From contig NZ_VAUV01000008.1 of assembly GCF_005780165.1 (NCBI RefSeq), positions 284,256-348,255 of the forward strand: 64,000 bases of DNA, read 5' to 3'. Source of the DNA: Phragmitibacter flavus (GTDB lineage Bacteria; Verrucomicrobiota; Verrucomicrobiia; Verrucomicrobiales; Verrucomicrobiaceae). The notes below the pieces were generated by a model. It worked only from the letters and a program-made list of their open reading frames with translations, was not told where the DNA came from and did not search any database. The number at the start of each line of letters is the position of its first letter. Within the stretch, counting starts at the first letter, position 1. Shown here piece by piece: positions 50,690 to 60,081 of the stretch. Both the position numbers and the translations under genes were made by a program.

Positions 50690-50971
50690 ATGAATGCCGG
50701 GCCCACCGCCCCAACCATCACGGTTAGCCTGAAGGAGACTTCAAGTGATCTCGGTAGTCATGCGGCGACCGGGGTCCTGCTGGGATTGCTGATCTTCCTG
50801 CTCTTGTGTTTTGTTTTCGGAGCAATTGCATTGGCGCGCCGCCGCCGACGGCATGTGGAACAAGAATCCGCCGGGTTGGACCCGGTAGAACTCCCCAATG
50901 GGTCACCGGCAGATCCGACGACGCGCGCTGATTGGGAACGGGACGCAGACTGGTGGAAAAAGAGTTCCTGA
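50690..50971 (+). CDS. Single-pass membrane protein
   Basis: A 93-residue protein with one strong membrane segment (GVLLGLLIFLLLCFVFGAIALA, about 28-49) followed by a stop-transfer run of Arg (RRRRRH) and a hydrophilic, acidic tail ending WERDADWWKKSS. Orientation should be N-out by the positive-inside rule. No family recognised. It begins 9 bases after the acetyltransferase and may share its transcript. Confidence 0.6.
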   Translation: MNAGPTAPTITVSLKETSSDLGSHAATGVLLGLLIFLLLCFVFGAIALARRRRRHVEQESAGLDPVELPNGSPADPTTRADWERDADWWKKSS

Positions 50972-51101
50972 TGCGTTGAATGTTTACCCGCTGGAGCGCA
51001 TCCAAGATCCTGCATTGGCCGATTTATAAAAACATCGGCATAATCTCTAGAAACCAAAAATCTTGTTTTTCTTGAAATTTAAGCAACGTTGACCGCAGTT
51101 C

Positions 51102-52001
51102 ATGAAATCGATTTCTTCAATCAAGCCCTTCTCGAAAAACGTTCCGTGGTTGGCTGCTGCCGTCGTGGTTCTCGGATTGGGCACCTCGGATGTGGTGGGT
51201 CAGCAGTATCAAAATCAGCCCCAGTATGAGGAGCCCGGCGTGGGCCGTCGAGTGAGCAATTTTTTCAAGGGTCTGGTTGGCCGCGATGAGCCGGAGCCAC
51301 CGCAATATTACCGCCCGCCGCCGTCGCAGTATCAACGTCAACGCCCGGTGCAACCGCGTCGTTACAATTTGGATGAGCCCCCTCCGGCAGCGCGTGGAGA
51401 TTATGATCGTCCCCCAGTTTATCCTCGTTATTCCCCGCCGCCGCCATCGCAGTATCAGCGACCAAGACAGCAGCGTCCCGACTACCGGGAGTCTGAATCC
51501 TCAAGGGATGGCATGAGTGATTACAATCGCCCAGTGCAACCGCGCCGGAGTGAGCCTGAGCCCATTGAAGAGGACCTCCCTGCTCCGAAGAAAAAGGTGC
51601 CGGCCCCAAAACCTGAAACTCCCAAGCCGGAATCCAGAACGACAGTGGAAGATTCCCCTCCGCCCGCACCGAAAAAACCCGAGGCTGAGAAACCCAAATC
51701 AGAGCCGACACCTGCGCCGGAGAAACCCAAGGTGGAAACGACCGAATCCAAAGTGCCTGAGCCGCCCAAGGAGTCACTCATGGGCAGCAGCACCGCATCG
51801 ACCAGTCCATCCACATCGAATCCTTCCCCAGCGCCCGCGCCAACGCCCGCAGCTTCTGGTCCGCCGACCGGCACCAAGACGGACAAACCTGGTCGTGTGA
51901 AAAGTCCCTATCCTCCATTCAATGAGCTGGATGTGACGGGGCTTTCCACCGGTTCGTTGGCGATGGACCCCACCACGCAAAAGGTTTTTCGGGTGCCTTG
52001 A
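51102..52001 (+). CDS. Secreted proline-rich repeat protein
   Basis: A 299-residue protein of low complexity. The N-terminus is a signal or anchor (VPWLAAAVVVLGLGTSDVVGQ). Residues 60-135 hold imperfect repeats of the type PPPSQYQRxRPxQPRR, rich in Pro, Tyr, Gln and Arg, and residues 150-270 a PKPE/PEKPK-type acidic-basic stretch. The last 35 residues (PYPPFNELDVTGLSTGSLAMDPTTQKVFRVP) are the only globular-looking part. Likely extended and cell-wall or surface associated, by analogy with other Pro-rich linkers. No enzyme motif. Confidence 0.65.
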   Translation: MKSISSIKPFSKNVPWLAAAVVVLGLGTSDVVGQQYQNQPQYEEPGVGRRVSNFFKGLVGRDEPEPPQYYRPPPSQYQRQRPVQPRRYNLDEPPPAARGDYDRPPVYPRYSPPPPSQYQRPRQQRPDYRESESSRDGMSDYNRPVQPRRSEPEPIEEDLPAPKKKVPAPKPETPKPESRTTVEDSPPPAPKKPEAEKPKSEPTPAPEKPKVETTESKVPEPPKESLMGSSTASTSPSTSNPSPAPAPTPAASGPPTGTKTDKPGRVKSPYPPFNELDVTGLSTGSLAMDPTTQKVFRVP

Positions 52002-52098
52002 ACCGGATTTTCCAGAGATGCCTGGCAATGATTCACGTAAAAATCCGGTGGGCAGTGTAAATGTTTGCACGCGGGCCTGCGCCTGCTAAGTCAAGTTG

Positions 52099-52923
52099 AT
52101 GCCTGAGCGCTCCAGCACCCATCTATTGCTAATCCCGAGTTACAATACGGGTGGCAAGCTGGTGGAAACGGTGCGGGATGCCTTGAAGTTTTGGGCTCCG
52201 GTCTGGGTGGTGGTCGATGGCAGCACGGACGGAAGCGATGCCGCAGTTGAGGCAATCTTGCCAGAATATGGCGGCGATTTGCGGCTGCTGAGGCTCAAAA
52301 AAAATTCCGGAAAGGGCACGGCGGTGCTGCACGGAGTGACACAGGCGTTGGAGGAAGGATTCACCCATGTGCTGACGATGGATGCGGATGGTCAGCATGC
52401 TTCAGGTTACATCACCACCTTCATGCAGGCTTCGCGAAAGAATCCCAACGCCCTGGTGCTGGGACTGCCGCAGTTTGATGATTCCGCCCCGTTGATCCGT
52501 TTGCGCGGGCGGCGTATCGCCAACTGGTGGGCGCAGTTTGAGTCACAGTCGAATCTCGGCGATTGTTTGTTTGGTTTCCGCGTATATCCGGCCCGCTCGT
52601 TGTATGAGGTGATGCAGAAAACCCGGTGGGCACGGCGGTTTGATTTCGACCCTGAAGTGGCAATCCGGCTGATCTGGCGCGGGCACCCGCCCTTGAATGT
52701 GCCCGCACCCTGTCGCTATCTGACCATCGCTGAGGGGGGAATTTCGCACTTCAACTATTACCGGGACAATGTGTTGATGACCTGGATGTTTGCGAGGCTG
52801 CTGGTCGGCGCATTTATCCGGATGCCCTGGCTGCTGGCGCGCCGGTTTAGTGGTGATCATGAATCCGTTCACATCGCGACCCCGCAAGTCGAACGCAGCA
52901 AGTCCAATCCGCGACCTCAATGA
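52099..52923 (+). CDS. Family 2 glycosyltransferase
   Basis: A 274-residue inverting glycosyltransferase. The GT-A fold starts HLLLIPSYNTGGKLVETV, with nucleotide-sugar acids in VVDGSTDGSD and the metal-binding DXD equivalent in LTMDADGQHA near 92-101. The C-terminal region (FNYYRDNVLMTWMFARLLVGAF) is amphipathic and suggests membrane contact, as in polyprenyl-phosphate transferases. It leads a plus-strand run of transferase, lipoprotein and methyltransferase, which might modify one lipid or glycan product (inference). Confidence 0.85.
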   Translation: MPERSSTHLLLIPSYNTGGKLVETVRDALKFWAPVWVVVDGSTDGSDAAVEAILPEYGGDLRLLRLKKNSGKGTAVLHGVTQALEEGFTHVLTMDADGQHASGYITTFMQASRKNPNALVLGLPQFDDSAPLIRLRGRRIANWWAQFESQSNLGDCLFGFRVYPARSLYEVMQKTRWARRFDFDPEVAIRLIWRGHPPLNVPAPCRYLTIAEGGISHFNYYRDNVLMTWMFARLLVGAFIRMPWLLARRFSGDHESVHIATPQVERSKSNPRPQ

Positions 52924-53018
52924 TCGTCGGTAGACATTTTAAGTTGTGCATGTTAAAGAAGCCTTTGCATCTGGCCACGACCTAAAGCAGTGGCTCCAGA
53001 TGTAACCCCATCTTTTCC

Positions 53019-53663
53019 ATGATTTCCGCCACCTTTCCTGTCCTGAGGCTTGCCGCTGCCGCCGCCTTCGCCGCGTTGTTGAGCAGCTGCGGCTCCACCT
53101 CCACCATCACTTTGGATTACCAGCCCACCGGCCAGACCATCACGGGGCCACGCAAGGTGGCGGTCGGTCGTTTCATCGATCATCGTCGCGTCGGCTCGTA
53201 TCACCTCGGCGCAGTGCGCACTCCGATAGGCACCACCATGGAAGAGCTGACCACCCGCGTTCCGGTCGAACAGGTGGTGCGCAATGCTTTTGCCCATGGG
53301 CTCAGTTCACGCAGGATGTTGACGGAGCAGAATGGGGCTCAGTTCATTCTGACAGGTGAGATTCTTGAGTTCGCCGCCGACCAATTGGTGCGCCCCGGTG
53401 CCTACGCCAAGGTGCGCGTCAACCTGGTTCGTGAAGGCAGCGGACAAATCATTTTCAGCCGGGTCTACACCGGAGAGCGCGCTGGCTCTGCCTATTTGCC
53501 GGGATCGGGTTCGCCTGTTCCTGCACTGCAGGAGATGGCATCCAGGGCCTTGCAGGACACGGTGGACAAGGCTTTGGATGATCCCAGCCTGCGTTCCCGG
53601 CTGAGCAGTTTTGACGGCGGGCGCATTCGCGCGAATGAGCCCTACGGTCCGAACGTGCTCTGA
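53019..53663 (+). CDS. YajG-like lipoprotein
   Basis: A 214-residue lipoprotein: signal peptide with lipobox in FAALLSSCGSTS (Cys near 25). The mature part, with PRKVAVGRFIDHR and LSSRRMLTEQNGAQFILTGEILEF, resembles the YajG/LptE-like family of small outer-membrane lipoproteins that assist transport or assembly. The role here is unknown. It sits between the family 2 glycosyltransferase and the methyltransferase, 95 bases after the first and 9 before the second. Confidence 0.72.
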   Translation: MISATFPVLRLAAAAAFAALLSSCGSTSTITLDYQPTGQTITGPRKVAVGRFIDHRRVGSYHLGAVRTPIGTTMEELTTRVPVEQVVRNAFAHGLSSRRMLTEQNGAQFILTGEILEFAADQLVRPGAYAKVRVNLVREGSGQIIFSRVYTGERAGSAYLPGSGSPVPALQEMASRALQDTVDKALDDPSLRSRLSSFDGGRIRANEPYGPNVL

Positions 53664-53672
53664 TTCCCTCCC

Positions 53673-54386
53673 ATGACATCGCCCGCCATCGCCATTGCTC
53701 CGCCGAAAAAGATTTCGCCCAGTCAGTCGGAGATGGCTCGATGCATCTCCAGACGATTTCCCAATCAACTTTCCTTCCGCGCGCATCGTCACTATGCGAA
53801 GTGGAAGATCCTTACTGATCCGCTTTACGGTGCCGTGTTTGATGCGTTGAAGGACAGCCCCCATCCCGTATTGGACATCGGCTGCGGCATGGGCCTGCTG
53901 GCTTTTTACCTCCGGGAACGGGGAATGACCGTGCCGGTTCATGGAGTGGATTTTGATGCGGCAAAGATTCAAACCGCCCAGTTGCTGGCGAAGCAGTATT
54001 CCCCGGAACCCCAGTTTGAAACCGGCGACATGCGCAAACCCTGGCCGGAGGTTCATGGCAATGTTTGTCTGCTCGACATCTTGCAGTATCTCGAGGTCAA
54101 AGGGCGGGCGGAATTGCTGGCAAAAGCCGCCTCTCACGTTGTTCCAGGCGGACTTCTGGTTATTCGCGGTTCGATGAAGGAGCCGACCTGGCGCTGGCGG
54201 GTCAACTATTCAATGGACCACATCGCCAACGCCCTGAGCTGGATGAAGGCCGCTCCCGTATCATATCCCACGCACGACGAATTGGTGTCGGTGCTGAAGA
54301 CCTGTGGTTTGCAGTTGAAGGAAGCACGTCCATTGTGGGGACGCACTCCGTTCAACATGCACTTCCAGGTGTTTGAACGACACTAA
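53673..54386 (+). CDS. Class I SAM-dependent methyltransferase
   Basis: A 237-residue methyltransferase. The SAM-binding motif is PVLDIGCGMGLLAFYL near 67-82, followed by VHGVDFDAAKI (acidic loop) and VCLLDILQYLE (post II) near 127-137. The first 60 residues, with SEMARCISRRFPNQLSFRAHRHYAKWKILTDP, form a helical cap that may choose the substrate. It ends the glycosyltransferase-lipoprotein-methyltransferase run. Similar trios accompany aryl polyene-type lipid clusters, but no polyketide genes are in the window. Confidence 0.88.
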   Translation: MTSPAIAIAPPKKISPSQSEMARCISRRFPNQLSFRAHRHYAKWKILTDPLYGAVFDALKDSPHPVLDIGCGMGLLAFYLRERGMTVPVHGVDFDAAKIQTAQLLAKQYSPEPQFETGDMRKPWPEVHGNVCLLDILQYLEVKGRAELLAKAASHVVPGGLLVIRGSMKEPTWRWRVNYSMDHIANALSWMKAAPVSYPTHDELVSVLKTCGLQLKEARPLWGRTPFNMHFQVFERH

Positions 54387-54435
54387 CCCATTGGGTTCGA
54401 ACGCGGTCGCCCGAAGCAGGTGCCGTTTGATGAGT

Positions 54436-56289
54436 CTAATAATCGAAGATGCTCACCTCGCGATTGACCTTGCGGAGTTTCGTCGAAAGAGAGTGGGCGA
54501 GGTTGCGAAGCAGCACGATCTTGATGTGGGGATGATCATCGTCGAGGGCGTCAAAAGTCTCGACGGTAAGCACATGGCATTCGACCTCGGTTTCAGCAAC
54601 AACGATGGCAGAGCGCGTGGCGTTGTCGATGAGCGCCATCTCTCCAAACGCCATGCCGGAGGAAAAAGTGGCGAGGCGTTTTTGTGACCCGCTGGCGAGG
54701 GTCACCACGACGCTGACGCTGCCTTTCGATACAATGAAAAGTTCGAGCGCTTTGTCTCCCGTATTCACCAGCACGCTGCCTTTGCGATAGGTTTTGAGCA
54801 ACAGGCGTCCCTTGATGATGGTGAACTCATCTGGAGTCAGGCCCTGGAAGAGTTCGTATTGCTCGGGTGCCAGCTGGTATTCGCTTTGGTATCCTGGAAG
54901 CAGTTCGCTAAGGAGCTTGTTTTCACACCATTCGAGAGCCGGATCGTTGTCATCGAAAGCATGATAAAGTTCCGCCGCCCGATCTCCCAGTTTGAGCTTC
55001 ATGTAGCGCCTCAGCATCGGGGCGCGCGAGGTGTGGGTAAAAATCAAAGTGATGCCGATCGCAGAAAGTTTCAACAGCAGTTGATGAAACAGACGGCACG
55101 CACTTTCGTTGACCTCCAGCGTTCTTTTCAGATCGAGGATGACGAATTTCTTGTCTTCCAGGTCCGACATGATTTCGCGCACCAACACTTCGGCGGTGGA
55201 AAAGACCAGATTGCCCTGAAGCTGGTAGACACGGATCGACCTCCCCGACTTGCGCAGTTCAAAGACTTCGTCATCGCCTCGCACACGGTTGGAATTGATC
55301 TGAGAGCCGTCGTATTGCAGTCGGATGACGGCCTTGTTGGCGTGGGGCGAATTAAAAAGATGCAGATTAAAGTGCCGGGAAAAGTCGTCGCAAACCTTGA
55401 TGCCGCGCACGCTGTTGCCACGTTCGTCCAGGGGCGGCGAAAAAATGCCGATGCCCAACTGCCCGGGAAGCACCGCCATGATGCCGCCTGCAACGCCACT
55501 CTTTGCCGGCATGCCGACGCGATAAAGCCACTCGCCCGCGTAGTCATACATGCCGCACGAGCCCATCACGCTAAGCACACTTTCCACATATTCACCGCGA
55601 ATCGCGCGTTTGCCCGTGACGGGATTGACGCCGTGATTGGCCAGTGTCGCCGCCATGATGCCGAGGTCGCGACAATTGACGGAGATCGAGCATTGTTTGA
55701 AATAAAGATCCACGATCGGTGTCGGGTCGCCGTCGACGATGTCGAAATTGCGCAACATGTGTCCGATCGCGCGATTGCGGTGGCCGGTGGTGCTTTCGGA
55801 CGAGTAGACCCCTTCGTCGACCGTCAGTTCCCGACCCGCATAAAGGGAGAAAGTGTCGAGAATGCGCTGCAACCGCGTGCTCATCGACTTCCCGGCCACC
55901 AGTCCGGCGGCAGCAATCGCGCCGGCGTTGATCATGGGATTGCGGGGTCGTCCGGTGTCGCTTTCAAGGCTGATGGCATTGAAGGCATCGCCCGTCGGTT
56001 CCATGCCGATCTTCGCCAACACTTCAGAGCGCGTGTTGTCCTCCAGCGCCATGCCGTAGACAAACGGTTTGGAAATCGACTGGATGGTGAACTGCTGCTT
56101 GCTGTCGCCAACTTCGTAAACCTGGCCATCGGGAGTGACGAGGCAGATGGCAAACCAGTTGGGGTCCGCCTTGGCCAGTTCAGGAATATAAGTCGCCACT
56201 TCACCACCGGTGAACTCCGCATGGGTATGGTGCAATTGCTTGAGATAATCGAGGACGGGCGAGGAGCGGGGGTCGTTGTCTGAAATCAT
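54436..56289 (-). CDS. glsA: Glutaminase A fused to STAS and cyclic-nucleotide-binding domains
   Basis: A 617-residue fusion. Residues 1-310 are a serine-dependent glutaminase that turns glutamine into glutamate and ammonia, with the nucleophile in the S-x-x-K motif of IQSISKPFVYG, GRPRNPMINAGAIAA, and SGVAGGIMAVLPG. Residues about 330-440 match a STAS domain (VILDLKRTLEVNESACRLF) as in anti-sigma antagonists, and 480-600 a cNMP-binding domain (GSVLVNTGDKALELFIVSKG, GMAFGEMALIDNATRSA). The ATG at 56289 was used over an upstream frame. The extra domains suggest control of glutaminase activity by a nucleotide or partner. Confidence 0.92.
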   Translation of the reverse strand: MISDNDPRSSPVLDYLKQLHHTHAEFTGGEVATYIPELAKADPNWFAICLVTPDGQVYEVGDSKQQFTIQSISKPFVYGMALEDNTRSEVLAKIGMEPTGDAFNAISLESDTGRPRNPMINAGAIAAAGLVAGKSMSTRLQRILDTFSLYAGRELTVDEGVYSSESTTGHRNRAIGHMLRNFDIVDGDPTPIVDLYFKQCSISVNCRDLGIMAATLANHGVNPVTGKRAIRGEYVESVLSVMGSCGMYDYAGEWLYRVGMPAKSGVAGGIMAVLPGQLGIGIFSPPLDERGNSVRGIKVCDDFSRHFNLHLFNSPHANKAVIRLQYDGSQINSNRVRGDDEVFELRKSGRSIRVYQLQGNLVFSTAEVLVREIMSDLEDKKFVILDLKRTLEVNESACRLFHQLLLKLSAIGITLIFTHTSRAPMLRRYMKLKLGDRAAELYHAFDDNDPALEWCENKLLSELLPGYQSEYQLAPEQYELFQGLTPDEFTIIKGRLLLKTYRKGSVLVNTGDKALELFIVSKGSVSVVVTLASGSQKRLATFSSGMAFGEMALIDNATRSAIVVAETEVECHVLTVETFDALDDDHPHIKIVLLRNLAHSLSTKLRKVNREVSIFDY

Positions 56290-56378
56290 AAGCGAGGGTC
56301 GTGCACAAATTTGAAAAGAGCGCTCATTAGCGAGCACCATTTATGCCATGCGACGGTAAACCGCGTGAACGGCTAACA

Positions 56379-57506
56379 CTACTCAAACCTCTTTGCCAAA
56401 TCGCCTGTATACCCTGCTAGCTCCAAAAATGCCGAGCCCACCTCATTGCCCTCCGCATCAAAAACCCGGCATGCTCCTTCCCAATACGCGGTGCCGCCCA
56501 ACTTGCCGGTTTGCTCCTGCGCCTCCATCAAGGGCTCCAGCCGGTAACTCACCCGCTGCCCACTCAGCGGATCAATTGTCGACACCTCCACTTCAATCGG
56601 ATACTTCGCCCCCGTCACCTGGCTCACCCAATGCCCCACCTCGCGCCACTCATACGCATCTGGCTTGCGATGCTCCACCCCACCATTCTGATCAATCCAC
56701 GCCAGCGTCGAATGCTCATCCACGCCCCCGCTTTTTAAACGCAATCGATACACCATGATCTCGCGGCCATCCTTCAACTGAATCGCGGCCCAGTCCCATC
56801 CCGATTGCTCAGGCGACAACTGACTGCTGCTGATCTCGTGATCCATCCACGCCTCACCCGTCACCTCCACCTTCTCATCGCCAATCTCCACCACGCCCTC
56901 CACCCCCAACCGGGTGAATGTCAAATAATGACTCGCCGCCGACACCGCCGCTGCCTTGCGCGACACCCCATCCTTCCCAAAAAACACCAACGGCTTCTTC
57001 GGCAACATCGTCAACTCCATCCCCGCCTCCTCCCCCAACGTCCCCCTCAACCCCATCCGCTGCTCCCCGGCATCCTCCATACGCAAAAACCAGTTGCCAT
57101 TAAACACGTCCAACGTCTCCACCGACGCCCCCGCATTCCACCCCCCGCGATTCAGCCGCTCCTCATGCAAGAACTTCCCGCTCTTCACATCCAACAACGC
57201 CATGTGCGCCAGATACATCTGCCCCTGCTGAAACAACTTGCTCTCCGGCCCCTCATGTTTCACCGCCTGCCGGAACCAGGTCGCCTGAAACCCAAACCTC
57301 CGACCATCCGTCTTCGCATACAAATGCCCCGTCACATACCACCATTCAATCTTGAACTCTGGATGACTCCCATGATCCCTCGGAAACACAAACTCCCGAC
57401 CCGGCTGTGGGATCGCAAATCCCTCCGACGTCGCTAACTCCTGCGCTCTCAACGCAGTCATCAACGTCACCCAGCAAGTTATCAACAAAAGCATCTTCAT
57501 CATCAT
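56379..57506 (-). CDS. AttH/CrtC-like lipocalin-type exported protein
   Basis: A 375-residue exported protein (signal MMMKMLLLITCWVTLMTALRA) of the AttH/hydroxyneurosporene-synthase-like family, a double lipocalin-type barrel. Typical segments: FPRDHGSHPEFKIEWWYVTGHL, FGFQATWFRQAV, YLAHMALLDVKSGKF, and GEAWMDHEISSSQLSPEQSGWDW. It follows the FtsX permease gene by one base, and the ATPase precedes that, so the three form the ABC-plus-AttH module seen in many bacteria. It probably binds a hydrophobic molecule handed over by the transporter (inference). Confidence 0.88.
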   Translation of the reverse strand: MMMKMLLLITCWVTLMTALRAQELATSEGFAIPQPGREFVFPRDHGSHPEFKIEWWYVTGHLYAKTDGRRFGFQATWFRQAVKHEGPESKLFQQGQMYLAHMALLDVKSGKFLHEERLNRGGWNAGASVETLDVFNGNWFLRMEDAGEQRMGLRGTLGEEAGMELTMLPKKPLVFFGKDGVSRKAAAVSAASHYLTFTRLGVEGVVEIGDEKVEVTGEAWMDHEISSSQLSPEQSGWDWAAIQLKDGREIMVYRLRLKSGGVDEHSTLAWIDQNGGVEHRKPDAYEWREVGHWVSQVTGAKYPIEVEVSTIDPLSGQRVSYRLEPLMEAQEQTGKLGGTAYWEGACRVFDAEGNEVGSAFLELAGYTGDLAKRFE

Positions 57507-57507
57507 A

Positions 57508-60081
57508 TTACTCCTCCCTGTCTGCCGGCAAGTTAGCTCCCCACCTTCCCACGCTATAACTCACCCCCCATGCACTCAGTAAAATCAACCCCGCCAAGAT
57601 CCCCATCGGCACCCACGGAAAATAAAACTGCAAGGTCCACCCAAACGTCTGCTTGTTGATCACATACACCAACAGCCACCCCAACGCCAGACTCAACACC
57701 AACCCGCTCACCACCCCTCCCAGGGCCAGCAACACCCCCTCCCACGCCGTCGACCGCGCCATCTCCTTCCGCGTCAATCCCAATGCCCGCAACGTGGTAA
57801 GCTCCCCCCGCCGCTCCAGCTGCACACTCGCCAGCGTCATCCCCAAACCAATCACCGCCACCACCACGCCGATCAACTCCAGCGCATGCGTGATCGCAAA
57901 CGTCTGCCGGAAAATCCGCATCACCTCCCCGCGCAGATGCGCATTAGTAAACACCGACAACCCCGGAAACTCACTTACCAGCTCCGCCTTCACCACCTCC
58001 GCATCCACCCCGTCCTTCACCATCAAAATCAACCGCGACGCCGACTCCTCCTTCAACCACTTCGCCAGGTGCACCCGGTCCACACTCACCGTCCCCCGCT
58101 CATTCCCATAATCCGCAAACACGCCGGCAATCGTCAAATCCTTCACCCCCTCCGGCGTCGGCACCCTCACCACATCGCCACGGCGTTTTTGAAACCTCTC
58201 CTGGAAACTCTCCGACACCAAACACAACCCCTCATTCCTCGCCACATCAAACACCGCCTCATTGACCGGCTCCTCCAGCCACGCCTGCTCCACATGACGT
58301 TGCAAAAACCCCAGATCACTTCCCGCCAGCATCGTCTCACCCTCCGCCAGTTGCACCGGCTGAAAATACAGTCCATTCACCTCCGCCACCCCTGGATGTG
58401 AAGCAATCTTCCGCTGCGTCTCCAATCGAATCAAATTGCGCGAAGCCGCCCCCTGCGCCCCGTCGCTCGACACATAAATATCCGCCTGAAACGTTCGCTC
58501 AATCCACCCCCGCATCGTCTTGTCAAAACTCCCCACCAACACCGACATCCCCGCCGTCATCGCCACCGCACAAAGCAACGCCGCCACCGCCAGCCGATGC
58601 CGCGAAGATGCCCGACGCAAATGACTCAACGCAAACCGCCACATCACCGAACCCCCAACCACCCTCTCCAATCCCCTCGCGAAAAACCGCAACCCATTCC
58701 CCGCCGTCACCCCCCCTCCCAACACCCAGCACAACGCCGCCACATACCCCGCCAACGCCAATCTCGCTCCACCCTCCAACCTCAACGGCGGCAACCAAGC
58801 CAACACCAATCCTACCAGCAACAACATCGGCCCCAACCACCAGCGCCGCCATAACACCGCCCCCAAAGGCTGCGGCGCATGACGCGACAAAAGCTGCGCC
58901 GGCGGTGTCATCGCTGCCGACTTCGCCGGCCACCATCCCGCCACCAAACTCGCCCCAATCCCCAATCCCATCGCCACCCCGAAATCGCCCCACGACAACA
59001 TCACCGACTTCGCCTGCGTCTGATGATACAGCGTGTTCACCGTCTGCCCCACCAATCCCACCGCTGCCTGCGCGCCCGCCCATCCGAGCATCGTCCCCAC
59101 CAAACCACCGGCCACCCCCAGCAACGCCGACTCCACCAGCCACATGCGTCGCAAATCCCCCGACCTCACCCCCAGCGAACTCAAAATCGCCGTCTCCTCC
59201 CGCCGCCGCACCACCGCCCCATCCAACGCCTGAAACACCAGATACAACCCCACCAATAACGCCAGCATTGACAAAATCCCCAGATTCCAACGAAACGCCC
59301 GCGTCATCATCGAAGCCGCTTCCCGCCGATCCTCCGGCGTCACCAACTGCCACCGCTCCCCACAAAATTTCACCAGCACCTCGCGCATCGCCTCACGCCT
59401 CTGCGTCTCCTTCGGCAACACCATCTCCACCCGGTCCAGCATCCCCTCCATCTCCGCCACCCGCTGCAAGGCCGGCAAATCCATCAACAACAACGTCTCC
59501 GGCATCTGCGCCACTTCCTCCCGTTGCGGCAACACCCCCGCCACCGTCAAGCTTACCACCCGATCCTGAATCACCACCCGAAACTCCGATCCCGCCGCCA
59601 GCCCTTCCTTCTTCGCCAACGCCTCACTCACAAACACCCCGCGCTCATCCTGAATCCCCGACACTCCCTCCGGCAAGGTCCCCGCCTGCAAATTCAACAA
59701 CCCCACCAAATCCAAACCCAACAACGTAAAACTCTCCCGCTGCCCAATCGCCATCACCTCATCCACCCCACGCGGACGCGCCGCCGTCGTCTCCACCACC
59801 GGAATCAAATGCACCTCAAAATCCTCCAGTGCTTCCCGCAACTCCACCAACACCCCCTCCGGCAACCCACCCGCCGGCGACCGCAAAATAAAATCACTCC
59901 GCACCGCCACCAGTTCCGTGAAATCCGCAAACCCCTCCATCGCCGCCTTGTTCGCCAGCCGGATGCTCAAATAAACCGCCACCCCCAAAGCCAGCGTCAA
60001 CACCAGCAACAACGACGTCCCCGGCGCACCCCGCCAGTGCCGCCACGTGAACAACCTCAACAACAATCGCAACCCCTTCAT
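57508..60081 (-). CDS. FtsX/LolE-type ABC transporter permease
   Basis: An 857-residue permease with two FtsX domains, the long form found with AttH-type proteins. It has an N-terminal membrane segment (LLLVLTLALGVAVYLSIRLA), a large periplasmic part (about 50-270), a first helix bundle (WNLGILSMLALLVGLYLVFQALDGAV, then the loop ETAILSSLGVRSGDLRRMWLVESALLG), a second periplasmic part and a last bundle with LTTLRALGLTRKEMARSTAWEGVLLALGG. Overlaps the ATPase gene by 4 bases (ATGA). It likely exports or extracts a lipid-like substrate from the inner membrane. Confidence 0.92.
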   Translation of the reverse strand: MKGLRLLLRLFTWRHWRGAPGTSLLLVLTLALGVAVYLSIRLANKAAMEGFADFTELVAVRSDFILRSPAGGLPEGVLVELREALEDFEVHLIPVVETTAARPRGVDEVMAIGQRESFTLLGLDLVGLLNLQAGTLPEGVSGIQDERGVFVSEALAKKEGLAAGSEFRVVIQDRVVSLTVAGVLPQREEVAQMPETLLLMDLPALQRVAEMEGMLDRVEMVLPKETQRREAMREVLVKFCGERWQLVTPEDRREAASMMTRAFRWNLGILSMLALLVGLYLVFQALDGAVVRRREETAILSSLGVRSGDLRRMWLVESALLGVAGGLVGTMLGWAGAQAAVGLVGQTVNTLYHQTQAKSVMLSWGDFGVAMGLGIGASLVAGWWPAKSAAMTPPAQLLSRHAPQPLGAVLWRRWWLGPMLLLVGLVLAWLPPLRLEGGARLALAGYVAALCWVLGGGVTAGNGLRFFARGLERVVGGSVMWRFALSHLRRASSRHRLAVAALLCAVAMTAGMSVLVGSFDKTMRGWIERTFQADIYVSSDGAQGAASRNLIRLETQRKIASHPGVAEVNGLYFQPVQLAEGETMLAGSDLGFLQRHVEQAWLEEPVNEAVFDVARNEGLCLVSESFQERFQKRRGDVVRVPTPEGVKDLTIAGVFADYGNERGTVSVDRVHLAKWLKEESASRLILMVKDGVDAEVVKAELVSEFPGLSVFTNAHLRGEVMRIFRQTFAITHALELIGVVVAVIGLGMTLASVQLERRGELTTLRALGLTRKEMARSTAWEGVLLALGGVVSGLVLSLALGWLLVYVINKQTFGWTLQFYFPWVPMGILAGLILLSAWGVSYSVGRWGANLPADREE

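Noticed and set aside
54859..56283. 474-residue open frame antisense to the glutaminase fusion
   Set aside because: No motif or ribosome-binding site; the opposite strand encodes three intact domains.
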